NCBI RefSeq assembly: GCF_019774615.1
Contig: NZ_CP081497.1
Location: 124,001 to 188,000, forward strand
DNA: 64,000 bases
Reading direction: 5' to 3'
Source of the DNA: Streptomyces sp. BHT-5-2
Lineage (GTDB): Bacteria > Actinomycetota > Actinomycetes > Streptomycetales > Streptomycetaceae
A program made the translations under genes and the position numbers. Shown in pieces: positions 35,767 to 43,393 of this stretch. A model generated the notes under the pieces. It saw only the letters and a list, made by a program, of their open reading frames with translations, ran no database searches and was not told the DNA's origin. Positions within the stretch are counted from its first letter, which is position 1, and each line of letters begins with the position of its first letter.

Positions 35767-37256
35767 TCGACGCCTCCCGTCTCGGAGTTACCGTTCGCGC
35801 CCCGGGTGCGCCGCCACCAGTCACGGAACGACTCGGCCGGCACCGCCGGCAGCGCGCGGGTGTCGGACCAGGCGCGGCCCGGCCCCGGCAGCCGCCGCGG
35901 GTGCAGCCGCCGGGTCCGGGCCGCCAGCCGCATCCCGCCGCGCAGCGCGCCCGGGTGGTCGAACGCCCAGGCGGCGGCGCGCATCGCGGCCCGCTCCGCG
36001 GCGTGCCCCCGGGCCGGCTTGAGGACGACCCGGGCCCCGCCCCGGGTCACCGGCCCGCCCTCCACCACCCGCTCCCGCAGGTGCACCAGCACCTCGGGGA
36101 TGTCGATGGCCACCGGGCACACCTCGTAGCACGCCCCGCACAACGACGAGGCGTACGGCAGCGACTGCTCCAACGGACCTGCCATGCCGCGGAGTTGGGG
36201 CGTGAGGATGGCGCCGATGGGCCCCGGGTAGGGGGATCCGTAGGCGTGCCCGCCGGCCCGCTCGTAGACCGGGCAGACGTTCAGGCACGCCGAACAGCGG
36301 ATGCAGCGCAGCGCCTGCCGCCCGACGGTGTCGGCCAGGGTGTCCGTCCGCCCGTTGTCGAGCAGCACCAGATGGAAGGTGCGCGGCCCGTCGCCGTCCG
36401 TGGTCCCGGTCCAGGTGGTGGTGTACGGGTTCATCCGCTCGGCGGTGGAGGAGCGCGGCAGCAACTGGAGGAAGACCTCCAGGTCCTGCCAGGTCGGCAC
36501 GGTCTTCTCGATGCCGACGACCGAGATCAGGGTCTCCGGCAGGGTCAGGCACATCCGGCCGTTGCCCTCGGACTCCACGACCACCAGCGTGCCGGTCTCG
36601 GCGACCATGAAGTTGGCGCCGGAGATCCCCACCTTGGCGGTGAGGAACTTCTCCCGCAGGTGCAGCCGGGCCGCCTCGGCCAGCTCGGCGGGGGAGTCCG
36701 ACAGCCCCTCCGGCGCCGGCCGGCCCCACTTCCCCATCTCCCGGCGGAAGATGTCGCGGATCTCGGCGCGGTTGCGGTGGATCGCCGGCACCAGGATGTG
36801 CGACGGGAGGTCGTCGCCGAGCTGCACGATCAGCTCCGCCAGATCCGTCTCGTACGCCCGGATGCCGGCCTCGGCCAGCGCCTCGTTGAGCCCGATCTCC
36901 TGCGTCGCCATCGACTTGACCTTGACGACCTCGCGTTCGCCGGTCTCCCGGACCAGCCGGGTGACGATCCGGTTGGCCTCCGCGGCGTCCGCCGCCCAGT
37001 GCACCTGGCCGCCCGCGGCGACCACGGACTCCTCCAACTGTTCCAGATAGCGGTCGAGATGACGGAGCGTCCGGTCCTTGAGCGCGGCGCCCGCGGCGCG
37101 CAGCCCCGCCCAGTCGTCCAGCTCCGCCACCGCCCGGGCCCGCTTGTCGCGGATGGTGCGGGTGGCATGGGTGAGGTTGGCCCGCAGCCGGGTGTCGCGG
37201 GTCGAGACGTCCGCGGCCCTCGGGAACGCCGGCATGCCGAGGAAGCTGCGGCTCAT
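35763..37256 (-). CDS. lutB: Lactate utilization iron-sulfur protein B
   Basis: The 497-residue protein starts with a LUD domain (VKVKSMATQEIGLNEALAEAG, ISGANFMVAETGTLVVVESE). A 4Fe-4S ferredoxin-like region follows: CIRCSACLNVCPVYERAGGH and SLCGACYEVCPVAIDIP supply two Cys clusters. The C terminus is basic (RRLHPRRLPGP) before WWRRTRG. It is the electron-carrying subunit of LutABC. The start overlaps the lutA stop by ATGA. Similar LutB proteins in Firmicutes are somewhat shorter at the C terminus. Confidence 0.94.
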   Translation of the reverse strand: MSRSFLGMPAFPRAADVSTRDTRLRANLTHATRTIRDKRARAVAELDDWAGLRAAGAALKDRTLRHLDRYLEQLEESVVAAGGQVHWAADAAEANRIVTRLVRETGEREVVKVKSMATQEIGLNEALAEAGIRAYETDLAELIVQLGDDLPSHILVPAIHRNRAEIRDIFRREMGKWGRPAPEGLSDSPAELAEAARLHLREKFLTAKVGISGANFMVAETGTLVVVESEGNGRMCLTLPETLISVVGIEKTVPTWQDLEVFLQLLPRSSTAERMNPYTTTWTGTTDGDGPRTFHLVLLDNGRTDTLADTVGRQALRCIRCSACLNVCPVYERAGGHAYGSPYPGPIGAILTPQLRGMAGPLEQSLPYASSLCGACYEVCPVAIDIPEVLVHLRERVVEGGPVTRGGARVVLKPARGHAAERAAMRAAAWAFDHPGALRGGMRLAARTRRLHPRRLPGPGRAWSDTRALPAVPAESFRDWWRRTRGANGNSETGGVE

Positions 37257-38053
37257 CGGGCGCCTCCCGCCGCGCCGGCCGCCCGGCCCGGGCCGCCGCC
37301 CGCCGCCACGTCCGCCTCCGTACTCGCGAGGATCTCCGCGAGGTGCACCGGCCGCACCGGCGAACCCTGCCGGACGAGCATGCCCCCGAGGTGCAGCAGA
37401 CAGGAGTTGTCGACGGTGCAGAGCGCCTCCGCACCGGTCCCGGTCACCGCCCGGACCTTGTCGGCGCCCATCGCCGCCGACACCGCCGGGTTCTTCACCG
37501 CGAACGTCCCGCCGAACCCGCAGCACTCCTCGGCGCCCGGCAGTTCCTTCAGCGTCAGCCCGCGCACCCGCTCCAGCAGCCGCCGCGGCCGGTCGCCGAG
37601 CCCCAGCATCCGCAGCCCGTGGCAGGTGGGGTGATAGGTGACGGTGTGCGGGTAGTACGCGCCGACGTCGGTCACCTTCAGCACGTCCACCAGGAACTCC
37701 GTCAGTTCGTACGTCTTGGGCACGGCCCGCGCCGCGGCCTCGGCCAGCTCCCGGCCGCGCCCCTCCGCCGCGGCCCGCGCCGCGATCCGGGGGAAGTTGT
37801 CGCGCACCATCGCCGCGCAGGACCCGGACGGGGTCACCACGTACTCGTGGTCCGCGAACGCCCGGTCGAAGCGGCGCACCAGCGGCTCGGTGGCGTGCCG
37901 GTAGCCGGTGTTGAACTGCGGCTGACCGCAGCAGCTCTGCTCCTCCGGGAAGTCGACGTCGACGCCCAGCCGTTCCAGCAGGGTCACCACCGCCTGCCCG
38001 GTCCGTGGACGGAGCGTGTCGTTGATGCAGGTGACGAACAGCGCTACCCGCAC
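37253..38053 (-). CDS. lutA: Lactate utilization protein A (cysteine-rich CCG domains)
   Basis: The 266-residue protein has two CCG domains: VDFPEEQSCCGQPQFNTGY and GAEECCGFGGTFAVKNPAVS, preceded by VTYHPTCHGLRMLG. These bind Fe-S or heterodisulfide-type centres in LutA/YkgE and GlcF. It is first in lutABC. GTG 38053 follows GGAGGAGG. The upstream divergent region carries a 17-bp perfect inverted repeat (38136-38176), perhaps its operator. Confidence 0.94.
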   Translation of the reverse strand: MRVALFVTCINDTLRPRTGQAVVTLLERLGVDVDFPEEQSCCGQPQFNTGYRHATEPLVRRFDRAFADHEYVVTPSGSCAAMVRDNFPRIAARAAAEGRGRELAEAAARAVPKTYELTEFLVDVLKVTDVGAYYPHTVTYHPTCHGLRMLGLGDRPRRLLERVRGLTLKELPGAEECCGFGGTFAVKNPAVSAAMGADKVRAVTGTGAEALCTVDNSCLLHLGGMLVRQGSPVRPVHLAEILASTEADVAAGGGPGRAAGAAGGAR

Positions 38054-38135
38054 GGTGCCTCCTCCTCGCGCTCTTCTCCGGCGGCCCGCCCGCCGGCCGG
38101 CGTCGGCCACGGGCCCGGGACACCGCCGGCGCGTT

Positions 38136-38176
38136 GCGGCCGTGTTGCCGCGACATTGCCGCGGCAACACGGCCGC
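38136..38176. promoter_or_regulatory. Perfect 17-bp inverted repeat in lutA/symporter divergent region
   Basis: GCGGCCGTGTTGCCGCG at 38136-38152 is the exact reverse complement of 38160-38176, with a 7-base spacer. It lies between lutA (start 38053, minus) and the MHS symporter (start 38286, plus), where no gene ends. A terminator is therefore unlikely; a shared operator or mRNA-leader hairpin fits better. Confidence 0.5.
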
Positions 38177-38285
38177 GACCGCGCCGCCGTGACCCCTGGC
38201 GGCGACGCGCCCCACCGGTACATGATCACCTGGATCATCCTGCCCCAGCGGCACGCCGAGGAGAAGGACCGGGAGCTGAACGACG

Positions 38286-39617
38286 ATGTCGAGCGCACAG
38301 CCCATAGCCGATGACCGGGTCCCCGACGGCCCCCGTCCGCCGTCCCGGCTGCGGCAGTTGGCCGCCGCCTCGGTCGGCAACGCCGTCGAGTGGTACGACT
38401 GGTACGCATACTCCTTCCTGGCGGTCTACTTCGCCGACCAGGTCTTCCCCAAGGGCGCCGGCAACTCCCTGGTTCCGCTGCTCTCCACCTTCGCGGTCTT
38501 CGCCGTCGGCTTCTTCATGCGCCCGGTCGGCGGGCTGTTGCTGGGCGCGGTCGCCGACCGGCACGGCCGGCGCACCGCGCTGACCCTCACCATCCTGCTG
38601 ATGGGCGGCGGCAGTCTGCTGGTCGCACTGACCCCCACCTACGCGGCCACCGGCGTCCTCGCCCCGATCGTGCTGGTCGTGGCCCGCCTGGTGCAGGGCC
38701 TGTCGGTCGGCGGCGAGTTCGCCGCGTCCACCACCTTCCTGGTGGAGTCCGCCGGACCGGGCCGGCGCGGCCTGTTCTCCAGCTTCCAGTACGTCTCCAC
38801 CACCCTCGGCCAGCTGCTCGCCTCCGGCACCGGGGCGCTGCTCGCCGCGCTGCTCACCGAGCGCCAGATGGGCCAGTGGGGCTGGCGGATCGCGTTCCTC
38901 GTCGGCGCCCTGCTGAGCCTGCTCGGACTGTGGATCCGGCGCGGCGCCCAGGAGACCCTGCCGCGGGCCGCCGACGCTCCCGAGTCACCGGACTCCGCCC
39001 AACGGGCCACCCGCCCCGGCCTGTTCGAGGGCCTGCGCCGCCACCCCCGCCAGTCGCTCCTCATCTGCGGCATCACCGCCGGCGGCACCCTGGCGTACTA
39101 CACCTGGACCACCTATCTCCCCACCTACGCCCAGGTCAACGCCGGTTTCGACAAGGGCGACGCGCTCACCGTCGGCACCCTGTCGCTGGCCTTCTTCGCG
39201 CTGCTCCAGCCGCTGGGCGGTCTGCTCTCCGACCGCATCGGCCGCAAGCCGCTGCTGCTCGCCTTCGGCCTGGGCTTCGCCGTGCTGAGCGTCCCGCTGC
39301 TGCACCTGGTCACCGACGCCTTCGTCTCGCTCCTGCTGGTGCAGTGCGCCGGGATGGTGCTGCTCACCGGTTACACCTCGGTCGCCGCCGCGGTGAACGC
39401 CGAGGTCTTCCCGGCGCGGGTGCGCGCCGCCGGCATCGGCTTCCCGTACTCCTTGACCGTCGCGCTCTTCGGCGGCACCGCCCCCTACGTCGGCACCTGG
39501 TTCAAGCAGGCCGGCCACCCGGACCTCTTCCCCTGGTACGTGGCGCTGCTCTGCCTGGTGTCCTTCTTCGTCTACCTGGCGCTCCCGGAGACCGCGCGCA
39601 GGCCGCTGGCGCAGTAG
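38286..39617 (+). CDS. MFS metabolite:H+ symporter (MHS family)
   Basis: The 443-residue protein has 12 predicted membrane segments and MHS hallmarks: ASVGNAVEWYDWYAYSFLAVYFADQVFP at TM1, FMRPVGGLLLGAVADRHGRR between TM2 and TM3, and RLVQGLSVGGEFAASTTFLVE. Family members carry carboxylates such as alpha-ketoglutarate, citrate or shikimate with a proton. Its divergence from lutABC suggests lactate or a related hydroxy acid as substrate, which is inference. A strong hairpin terminator follows at 39675. Confidence 0.88.
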   Translation: MSSAQPIADDRVPDGPRPPSRLRQLAAASVGNAVEWYDWYAYSFLAVYFADQVFPKGAGNSLVPLLSTFAVFAVGFFMRPVGGLLLGAVADRHGRRTALTLTILLMGGGSLLVALTPTYAATGVLAPIVLVVARLVQGLSVGGEFAASTTFLVESAGPGRRGLFSSFQYVSTTLGQLLASGTGALLAALLTERQMGQWGWRIAFLVGALLSLLGLWIRRGAQETLPRAADAPESPDSAQRATRPGLFEGLRRHPRQSLLICGITAGGTLAYYTWTTYLPTYAQVNAGFDKGDALTVGTLSLAFFALLQPLGGLLSDRIGRKPLLLAFGLGFAVLSVPLLHLVTDAFVSLLLVQCAGMVLLTGYTSVAAAVNAEVFPARVRAAGIGFPYSLTVALFGGTAPYVGTWFKQAGHPDLFPWYVALLCLVSFFVYLALPETARRPLAQ

Positions 39618-39674
39618 CCGCCCATCGGCGAAGTGCCGGGCCCGCCGCGTCGGTCGGGCCCCGGGCACGCGGAA

Positions 39675-39710
39675 GGCGCCGCTCCTCCTGGGACGAGGAG
39701 GAGCGGCGCC
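39675..39710. terminator. 15-bp perfect hairpin, likely bidirectional terminator
   Basis: GGCGCCGCTCCTCCT at 39675-39689 pairs exactly with 39696-39710 across a 6-base loop. It sits between the MHS symporter (plus) and the 19-residue peptide gene (minus), whose 3' ends face each other. Confidence 0.7.
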
Positions 39711-39729
39711 CCGCGGTGCGGCAAGTGCG

Positions 39730-39789
39730 TCAGACCAGCCAGCCCACGAGGTGGACGATGCCGGCAAGCAGGCTGGTGATGATGTTCAT
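39730..39789 (-). CDS. Tiny 19-residue hydrophobic peptide
   Basis: The ATG at 39789 opens a 19-codon frame, MNIITSLLAGIVHLVGWLV, ending in TGA. AGGAG lies 12 bases upstream, good for initiation, and a perfect hairpin follows 20 bp after the stop. The peptide is a single amphipathic or membrane-inserting helix and resembles short hydrophobic peptides I recall from Streptomyces, though I cannot confirm a family. It could act as a membrane peptide, toxin-like peptide or signal. It is too short to be found by standard gene callers. Confidence 0.55.
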   Translation of the reverse strand: MNIITSLLAGIVHLVGWLV

Positions 39790-40169
39790 CTGGTTCTGTC
39801 TCCTAGCGAAGTGTGGGACCAACTCCCCGGCCCAGCAAGGGATGTCGACCGGAGGCGCCGTAACGGTCTGCAGCCCGTCGCTTGCGCCTCGTAAGCATCA
39901 CCCGTCGCCGGTGCGACTGGGAAGCCGTTCCGTGATCGACCACGCTTTCCGGCGAACACTCGATCGGCCGTTCGCTTGTTCTCATTGGGTTGAGGGTGCG
40001 GGTTAGTTGTCAGACAAGAGGGCTCGTCCGGCGGCGTACCCGGTTCGGTGACTCCGCTCGCCGGTGTCGGGCCGCCCGGCCATCGCCCCCTGGCCAGTGG
40101 GAAACTGGCGGTGTGCGCCCGTCCCGGGCGCGGTGCGGGCGGTCGGACCACGGACGCGGGGAGACGGAG
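39790..40169. promoter_or_regulatory. 380-bp regulatory gap with palindrome TTGTCAGACAA (40007-40017)
   Basis: The gap holds the promoter of the 19-residue peptide (minus) and of the GntR gene (plus). TTGTCAGACAA at 40007-40017 is a perfect 11-bp palindrome, and the same half-sites recur at the adenosine deaminase start. This suggests autoregulation by the GntR protein. No gene is seen in the gap. Confidence 0.55.
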
Positions 40170-40940
40170 ATGGCTGGCAGACAACAGGACCGGGGGAGCA
40201 CCCCGGCCCGGCCCCGGCGGCGCCCGGTCGTCGCGCTCTACGAGCGGATGGTCGAGGCCATCCGCGCCGGCAGCTATCCGCCGGGCTCCACCCTGCCGAC
40301 CGAGCCCCGGCTCGCCGCCGAACTGGGCGTGAGCCGCCCCGCGCTGCGCGAGGCGCTGATCCTGCTCCAGGAGGACGGCGTGATCAGCGTCCGGCGCGGG
40401 GTGGGCCGCACCGTCAGCCACCATCTCCCGCCGCGCGGCTTCGAGTTCCTCAAGCCGGTGGAGCAGCTGCTCGGGGAGGGCGGACAGGCGGTGACGGTGC
40501 CGCTGGCCCGTACCCACGAGGAGCCCACCGACTTCTCCACCCAGCACCTGGTCCTGCCGGCCCGCGGCGAGGTGCGCTTCTGGGAGAGCGTGATCGAGGT
40601 CGCCGGGATCCCGGCCTGCCTGACCCAGGAGTGGGCCTCGGACGAGACGCTGGCGGAGCTGCTGCCGGACGCCGTCGCCGCGTTCGACGGCCCCGGCGGG
40701 AACGCGTCGTCCTTGCTGGGCCTGGTGCTGGACGCCGGGCGCGGACTGCCGCTGACCGGCAGCAGCACCATCGTGGCCACCACTCTCGGCCGGCAGCGCG
40801 GCGCCCAGCTGGGTCGCCCCGCGGACACCCCCGGCGTCCTGGTCACCCAGGTCGTACGGCTGGACCGCACGCCGCTGCTGGCCGCCAAGCACATGCTGCC
40901 GCCGGGCGCCCCCGCCCTCCCCGTGTGGCAGGCCCGCTGA
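40170..40940 (+). CDS. GntR-family (HutC/UTRA-type) transcriptional regulator
   Basis: The 256-residue protein has an N-terminal GntR winged helix: VALYERMVEAIRAGSYPPGSTLPTEPRLAAELGVSRPALREAL, then LLQEDGVISVRRGVGRTV. The C-terminal UTRA-like ligand-binding domain follows (VRFWESVIEVAGIPACLTQE, and the final LAAKHMLPPGAPALP). HutC-type regulators bind palindromes like TTGTC-N-GACAA, which occurs upstream of this gene and at the next gene. The ligand may be a purine nucleoside metabolite, given the adjacent adenosine deaminase gene, but that is inferred. Confidence 0.88.
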   Translation: MAGRQQDRGSTPARPRRRPVVALYERMVEAIRAGSYPPGSTLPTEPRLAAELGVSRPALREALILLQEDGVISVRRGVGRTVSHHLPPRGFEFLKPVEQLLGEGGQAVTVPLARTHEEPTDFSTQHLVLPARGEVRFWESVIEVAGIPACLTQEWASDETLAELLPDAVAAFDGPGGNASSLLGLVLDAGRGLPLTGSSTIVATTLGRQRGAQLGRPADTPGVLVTQVVRLDRTPLLAAKHMLPPGAPALPVWQAR

Positions 40941-41021
40941 CCGGCCCGGACGCCGCGCCTCCCGACCGTCCGCCGGGATCCGGTCGCCGGGTGGCGGCGG
41001 GACGTGTCATACTCCCGCCCC

Positions 41022-42188
41022 ATGACCTTGTCTGACAAGCTTCCGACGCAGTCCCCGCACGTCCTCGACCGGGAGCGGATCCGCCGCGCCCCGAAGGTGC
41101 TCCTCCACGACCACCTCGACGGCGGGCTGCGCCCGGAGACGATCATCGAGCTGGCCGCGGCCGTCGGCTACCGGAACCTGCCCACCACCGACCCCGCCGC
41201 GCTGGCCGTGTGGTTCCGGGACGCCGCCGACTCCGGCTCCCTGGAGCGGTATCTGGAGACCTTCGCGCACACCTGCGCCGTGATGCAGACCCGCGAGGCG
41301 CTGTCCCGGATCGCCGCCGAGTGCGCCGAGGACCTGGCCGCCGACGGCGTCGTCCACGCCGAGGTCCGCTACGCCCCCGAGCAGCACCTGGCCGGCGGGC
41401 TCACCCTCGACGAGGTCGTCGAGGCGGTCAACGACGGCTTCCGGGAGGGCGAGCGCCGCGCCGCGGCGGCCGGCCGCCGCATCCGGATCGGCACGCTGCT
41501 GTGCGCCATGCGGCACGCCGACCGCTCGCTGGAGATCGCCCGGCTCGCCGTCGCCCACCGCGACCGCGGTGTGGCCGGCTTCGACATCGCCGGCGGCGAG
41601 ATCGGCAACCCGGCCGCCCGGCACGCCGAGGCCTTCGACTACCTCCGCGCCGAGGGCGCCCGGGTCACCGTCCACGCCGGCGAGGCGGTCGGCATGGAGT
41701 CCATCCACGAGGCGGTGCTGCGCTGCGGCGCCCACCGCATCGGCCACGGCGTCCGCATCACCGACGACCTCACCGTCGGCGCCGACGGCCGGGTCACCCT
41801 CGGCCGGCTCGCCTCCTACGTCCGCGACATGCGGATCGCCCTGGAGATCTGCCCGACCTCCAACCTCCAGACCGGTGCCGCCGCTAGCTACCCCGAGCAC
41901 CCCGTCGACCTGCTCCGCCGGCTCGGCTTCCGGGTCTGCCTCAACACCGACAACCGCCTGGTCAGCGGCACCACCATGACCCAGGAGTTCGTGCACCTGC
42001 GGGACACCTTCGGCTACGGCACCGCCGAGCTGGAGGAGTTCACCGTCAACGCCGCCAAGGCCGCCTTCCTCCCCTTCGACGAGCGGACCGCCCTGATCAA
42101 CGAGGTGATCCGCCCCGGCTACGCCCGACTGCGGGCGTCGGAGCTCGGCCGCGTCCCGATGGGGGAGACCGCCGCCCCGGCCGCGTAG
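41022..42188 (+). CDS. add: Adenosine deaminase
   Basis: The 388-residue TIM-barrel amidohydrolase has the zinc ligands and catalytic residues of ADA: LLHDHLDGGLRPETI (HxH), VTVHAGEA (His and Glu), HRIGHGVRI (His), and CLNTDNRLVSGTTM (Asp), with LEICPTSNLQTGA. It converts adenosine to inosine in purine salvage. ATG 41022 follows a CATACT -10-like element at 41008-41013 with no ribosome site, so a leaderless mRNA is possible. The operator-like palindrome lies in codons 2-6. The 3' end overlaps the convergent monooxygenase gene by 70 bp. Confidence 0.95.
   Translation: MTLSDKLPTQSPHVLDRERIRRAPKVLLHDHLDGGLRPETIIELAAAVGYRNLPTTDPAALAVWFRDAADSGSLERYLETFAHTCAVMQTREALSRIAAECAEDLAADGVVHAEVRYAPEQHLAGGLTLDEVVEAVNDGFREGERRAAAAGRRIRIGTLLCAMRHADRSLEIARLAVAHRDRGVAGFDIAGGEIGNPAARHAEAFDYLRAEGARVTVHAGEAVGMESIHEAVLRCGAHRIGHGVRITDDLTVGADGRVTLGRLASYVRDMRIALEICPTSNLQTGAAASYPEHPVDLLRRLGFRVCLNTDNRLVSGTTMTQEFVHLRDTFGYGTAELEEFTVNAAKAAFLPFDERTALINEVIRPGYARLRASELGRVPMGETAAPAA
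41027..41039. promoter_or_regulatory. GntR-type operator candidate CTTGTCTGACAAG inside add codons 2-6
   Basis: CTTGTC-T-GACAAG is a perfect 13-bp palindrome. Its half-sites TTGTC/GACAA match those of the site upstream of the GntR gene (40007-40017). It is positioned to block transcription starting at or near the add start codon. Confidence 0.55.
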
Positions 42189-43312
42189 CCGGCGCCCCCG
42201 ACGAGGCCGTCGGCCGGGCGCGGGCCCGTAACGTCCGGGTCCGGGGTCCCGGCCAGCAGCCGCCGGATCTCCCGGACCGCGGCCCGGCCGGCCCGGTTGG
42301 CGCCGATGGTGCTGGCGGAGGGTCCGTAGCCGACGAGGTGCACCCGGGGGTCGCGCACCGCCCGGGTCCCGGCCATGCGGATGCCGCCGCCCGGCTCGCG
42401 CAGCCGCAGCGGCGCCAGATGGTCGACGGCGGCCCGGAAGCCGGTCGCGTAGAGCACCACATCGGCCTCCACACTCCGCCCGTCGTCCCAGGCCACCCCG
42501 TCCGGCGTGATCCGGTCGAAGAGCGGCAGCCGCGCAAGGACGCCGCTCTCCCGGGCCTGCCGGACCGCCTCGGTCATCGGCAGCCCGGTCACGCTGACCA
42601 CGCTGCGCGGCGGCAGCCCCTGCCGGACCCGCTCCGCCACCAGCGCGACCGCGGCCCGCCCCTCGTCCGCGCCGAACGGCCCGGTGCGGAACACCGGCGG
42701 CCGCCGGGTCACCCAGGTCGTCGCCGCCGCGACCGGGGCGATCTCCAGCAGCTGCTGGACGGCCGAGGTGCCGCCCCCGACGACCACCACCCGGGCACCG
42801 CGGAACTCCTCGGGGCCGCGGTACTGCGCGCTGTGCAGCTGCCGTCCGCGGAAGCGCTCCTGCCCCGGGAACCGCGGCCAGAACGGCCGGTCCCAGGTGC
42901 CGGTCGCGTTGATCACCGCCCGCGCCGCGTACGTCCCCCGCGAGGTCTCCACCCGCAGCCGCCCGTCGCCGGCGTCCCGCACCGCGGTGACGCTCACCGG
43001 CCGGTGCACCCGCAGCCCGAACCGCCGCTCGTACGCCGCGAAGTAGCCGCCGATCACCTCGGCCGACGGCCGCGCCGGATCGGCGTCGGTCAGCGCCATG
43101 CCCGGCAGCGCGTGCATCCCGTGCACCTTGTCGTAGGTCAGGGTCGGCCACCGGAACTGCCAGGCACCGCCGGGGAGCGGTGAGTGGTCGAGGACGACGA
43201 AGTCGGCATCCGGCCGGTGGCCGGTGCGCCGCAGGTGGAAGGCGGCCGCCAGGCCCGCCTGTCCGGCGCCGATCACCACGACCTCGATCTTCCGCACCCC
43301 GGTGTAGTTCAT
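42119..43312 (-). CDS. FAD/NAD(P)-binding flavin monooxygenase (CzcO-like)
   Basis: The 397-residue protein has an FAD Rossmann motif VVVIGAGQAGLAAAFHLRRTG (residues ~11-31), PGGAWQFRWPTLTYD, a second NADPH motif VVVVGGGTSAVQQLLEI and VVLYATGFRAAVDHL. This is the layout of YUCCA/CzcO-type flavin monooxygenases. It follows ssuD by 81 bp on the same strand and may belong to the sulfonate operon, perhaps acting on another organosulfur compound; this is inference. Its 3' end overlaps add on the opposite strand. The start has only a weak ribosome site. Confidence 0.85.
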   Translation of the reverse strand: MNYTGVRKIEVVVIGAGQAGLAAAFHLRRTGHRPDADFVVLDHSPLPGGAWQFRWPTLTYDKVHGMHALPGMALTDADPARPSAEVIGGYFAAYERRFGLRVHRPVSVTAVRDAGDGRLRVETSRGTYAARAVINATGTWDRPFWPRFPGQERFRGRQLHSAQYRGPEEFRGARVVVVGGGTSAVQQLLEIAPVAAATTWVTRRPPVFRTGPFGADEGRAAVALVAERVRQGLPPRSVVSVTGLPMTEAVRQARESGVLARLPLFDRITPDGVAWDDGRSVEADVVLYATGFRAAVDHLAPLRLREPGGGIRMAGTRAVRDPRVHLVGYGPSASTIGANRAGRAAVREIRRLLAGTPDPDVTGPRPADGLVGGAGYAAGAAVSPIGTRPSSDARSRA

Positions 43313-43393
43313 GTTTCTACCAACTCGGGGTGGAGTCGGTATCTTCCCGCCGACCCCACCCGTCCCGGCCGCTTGCCGGGCCGGCCGCCCGGC

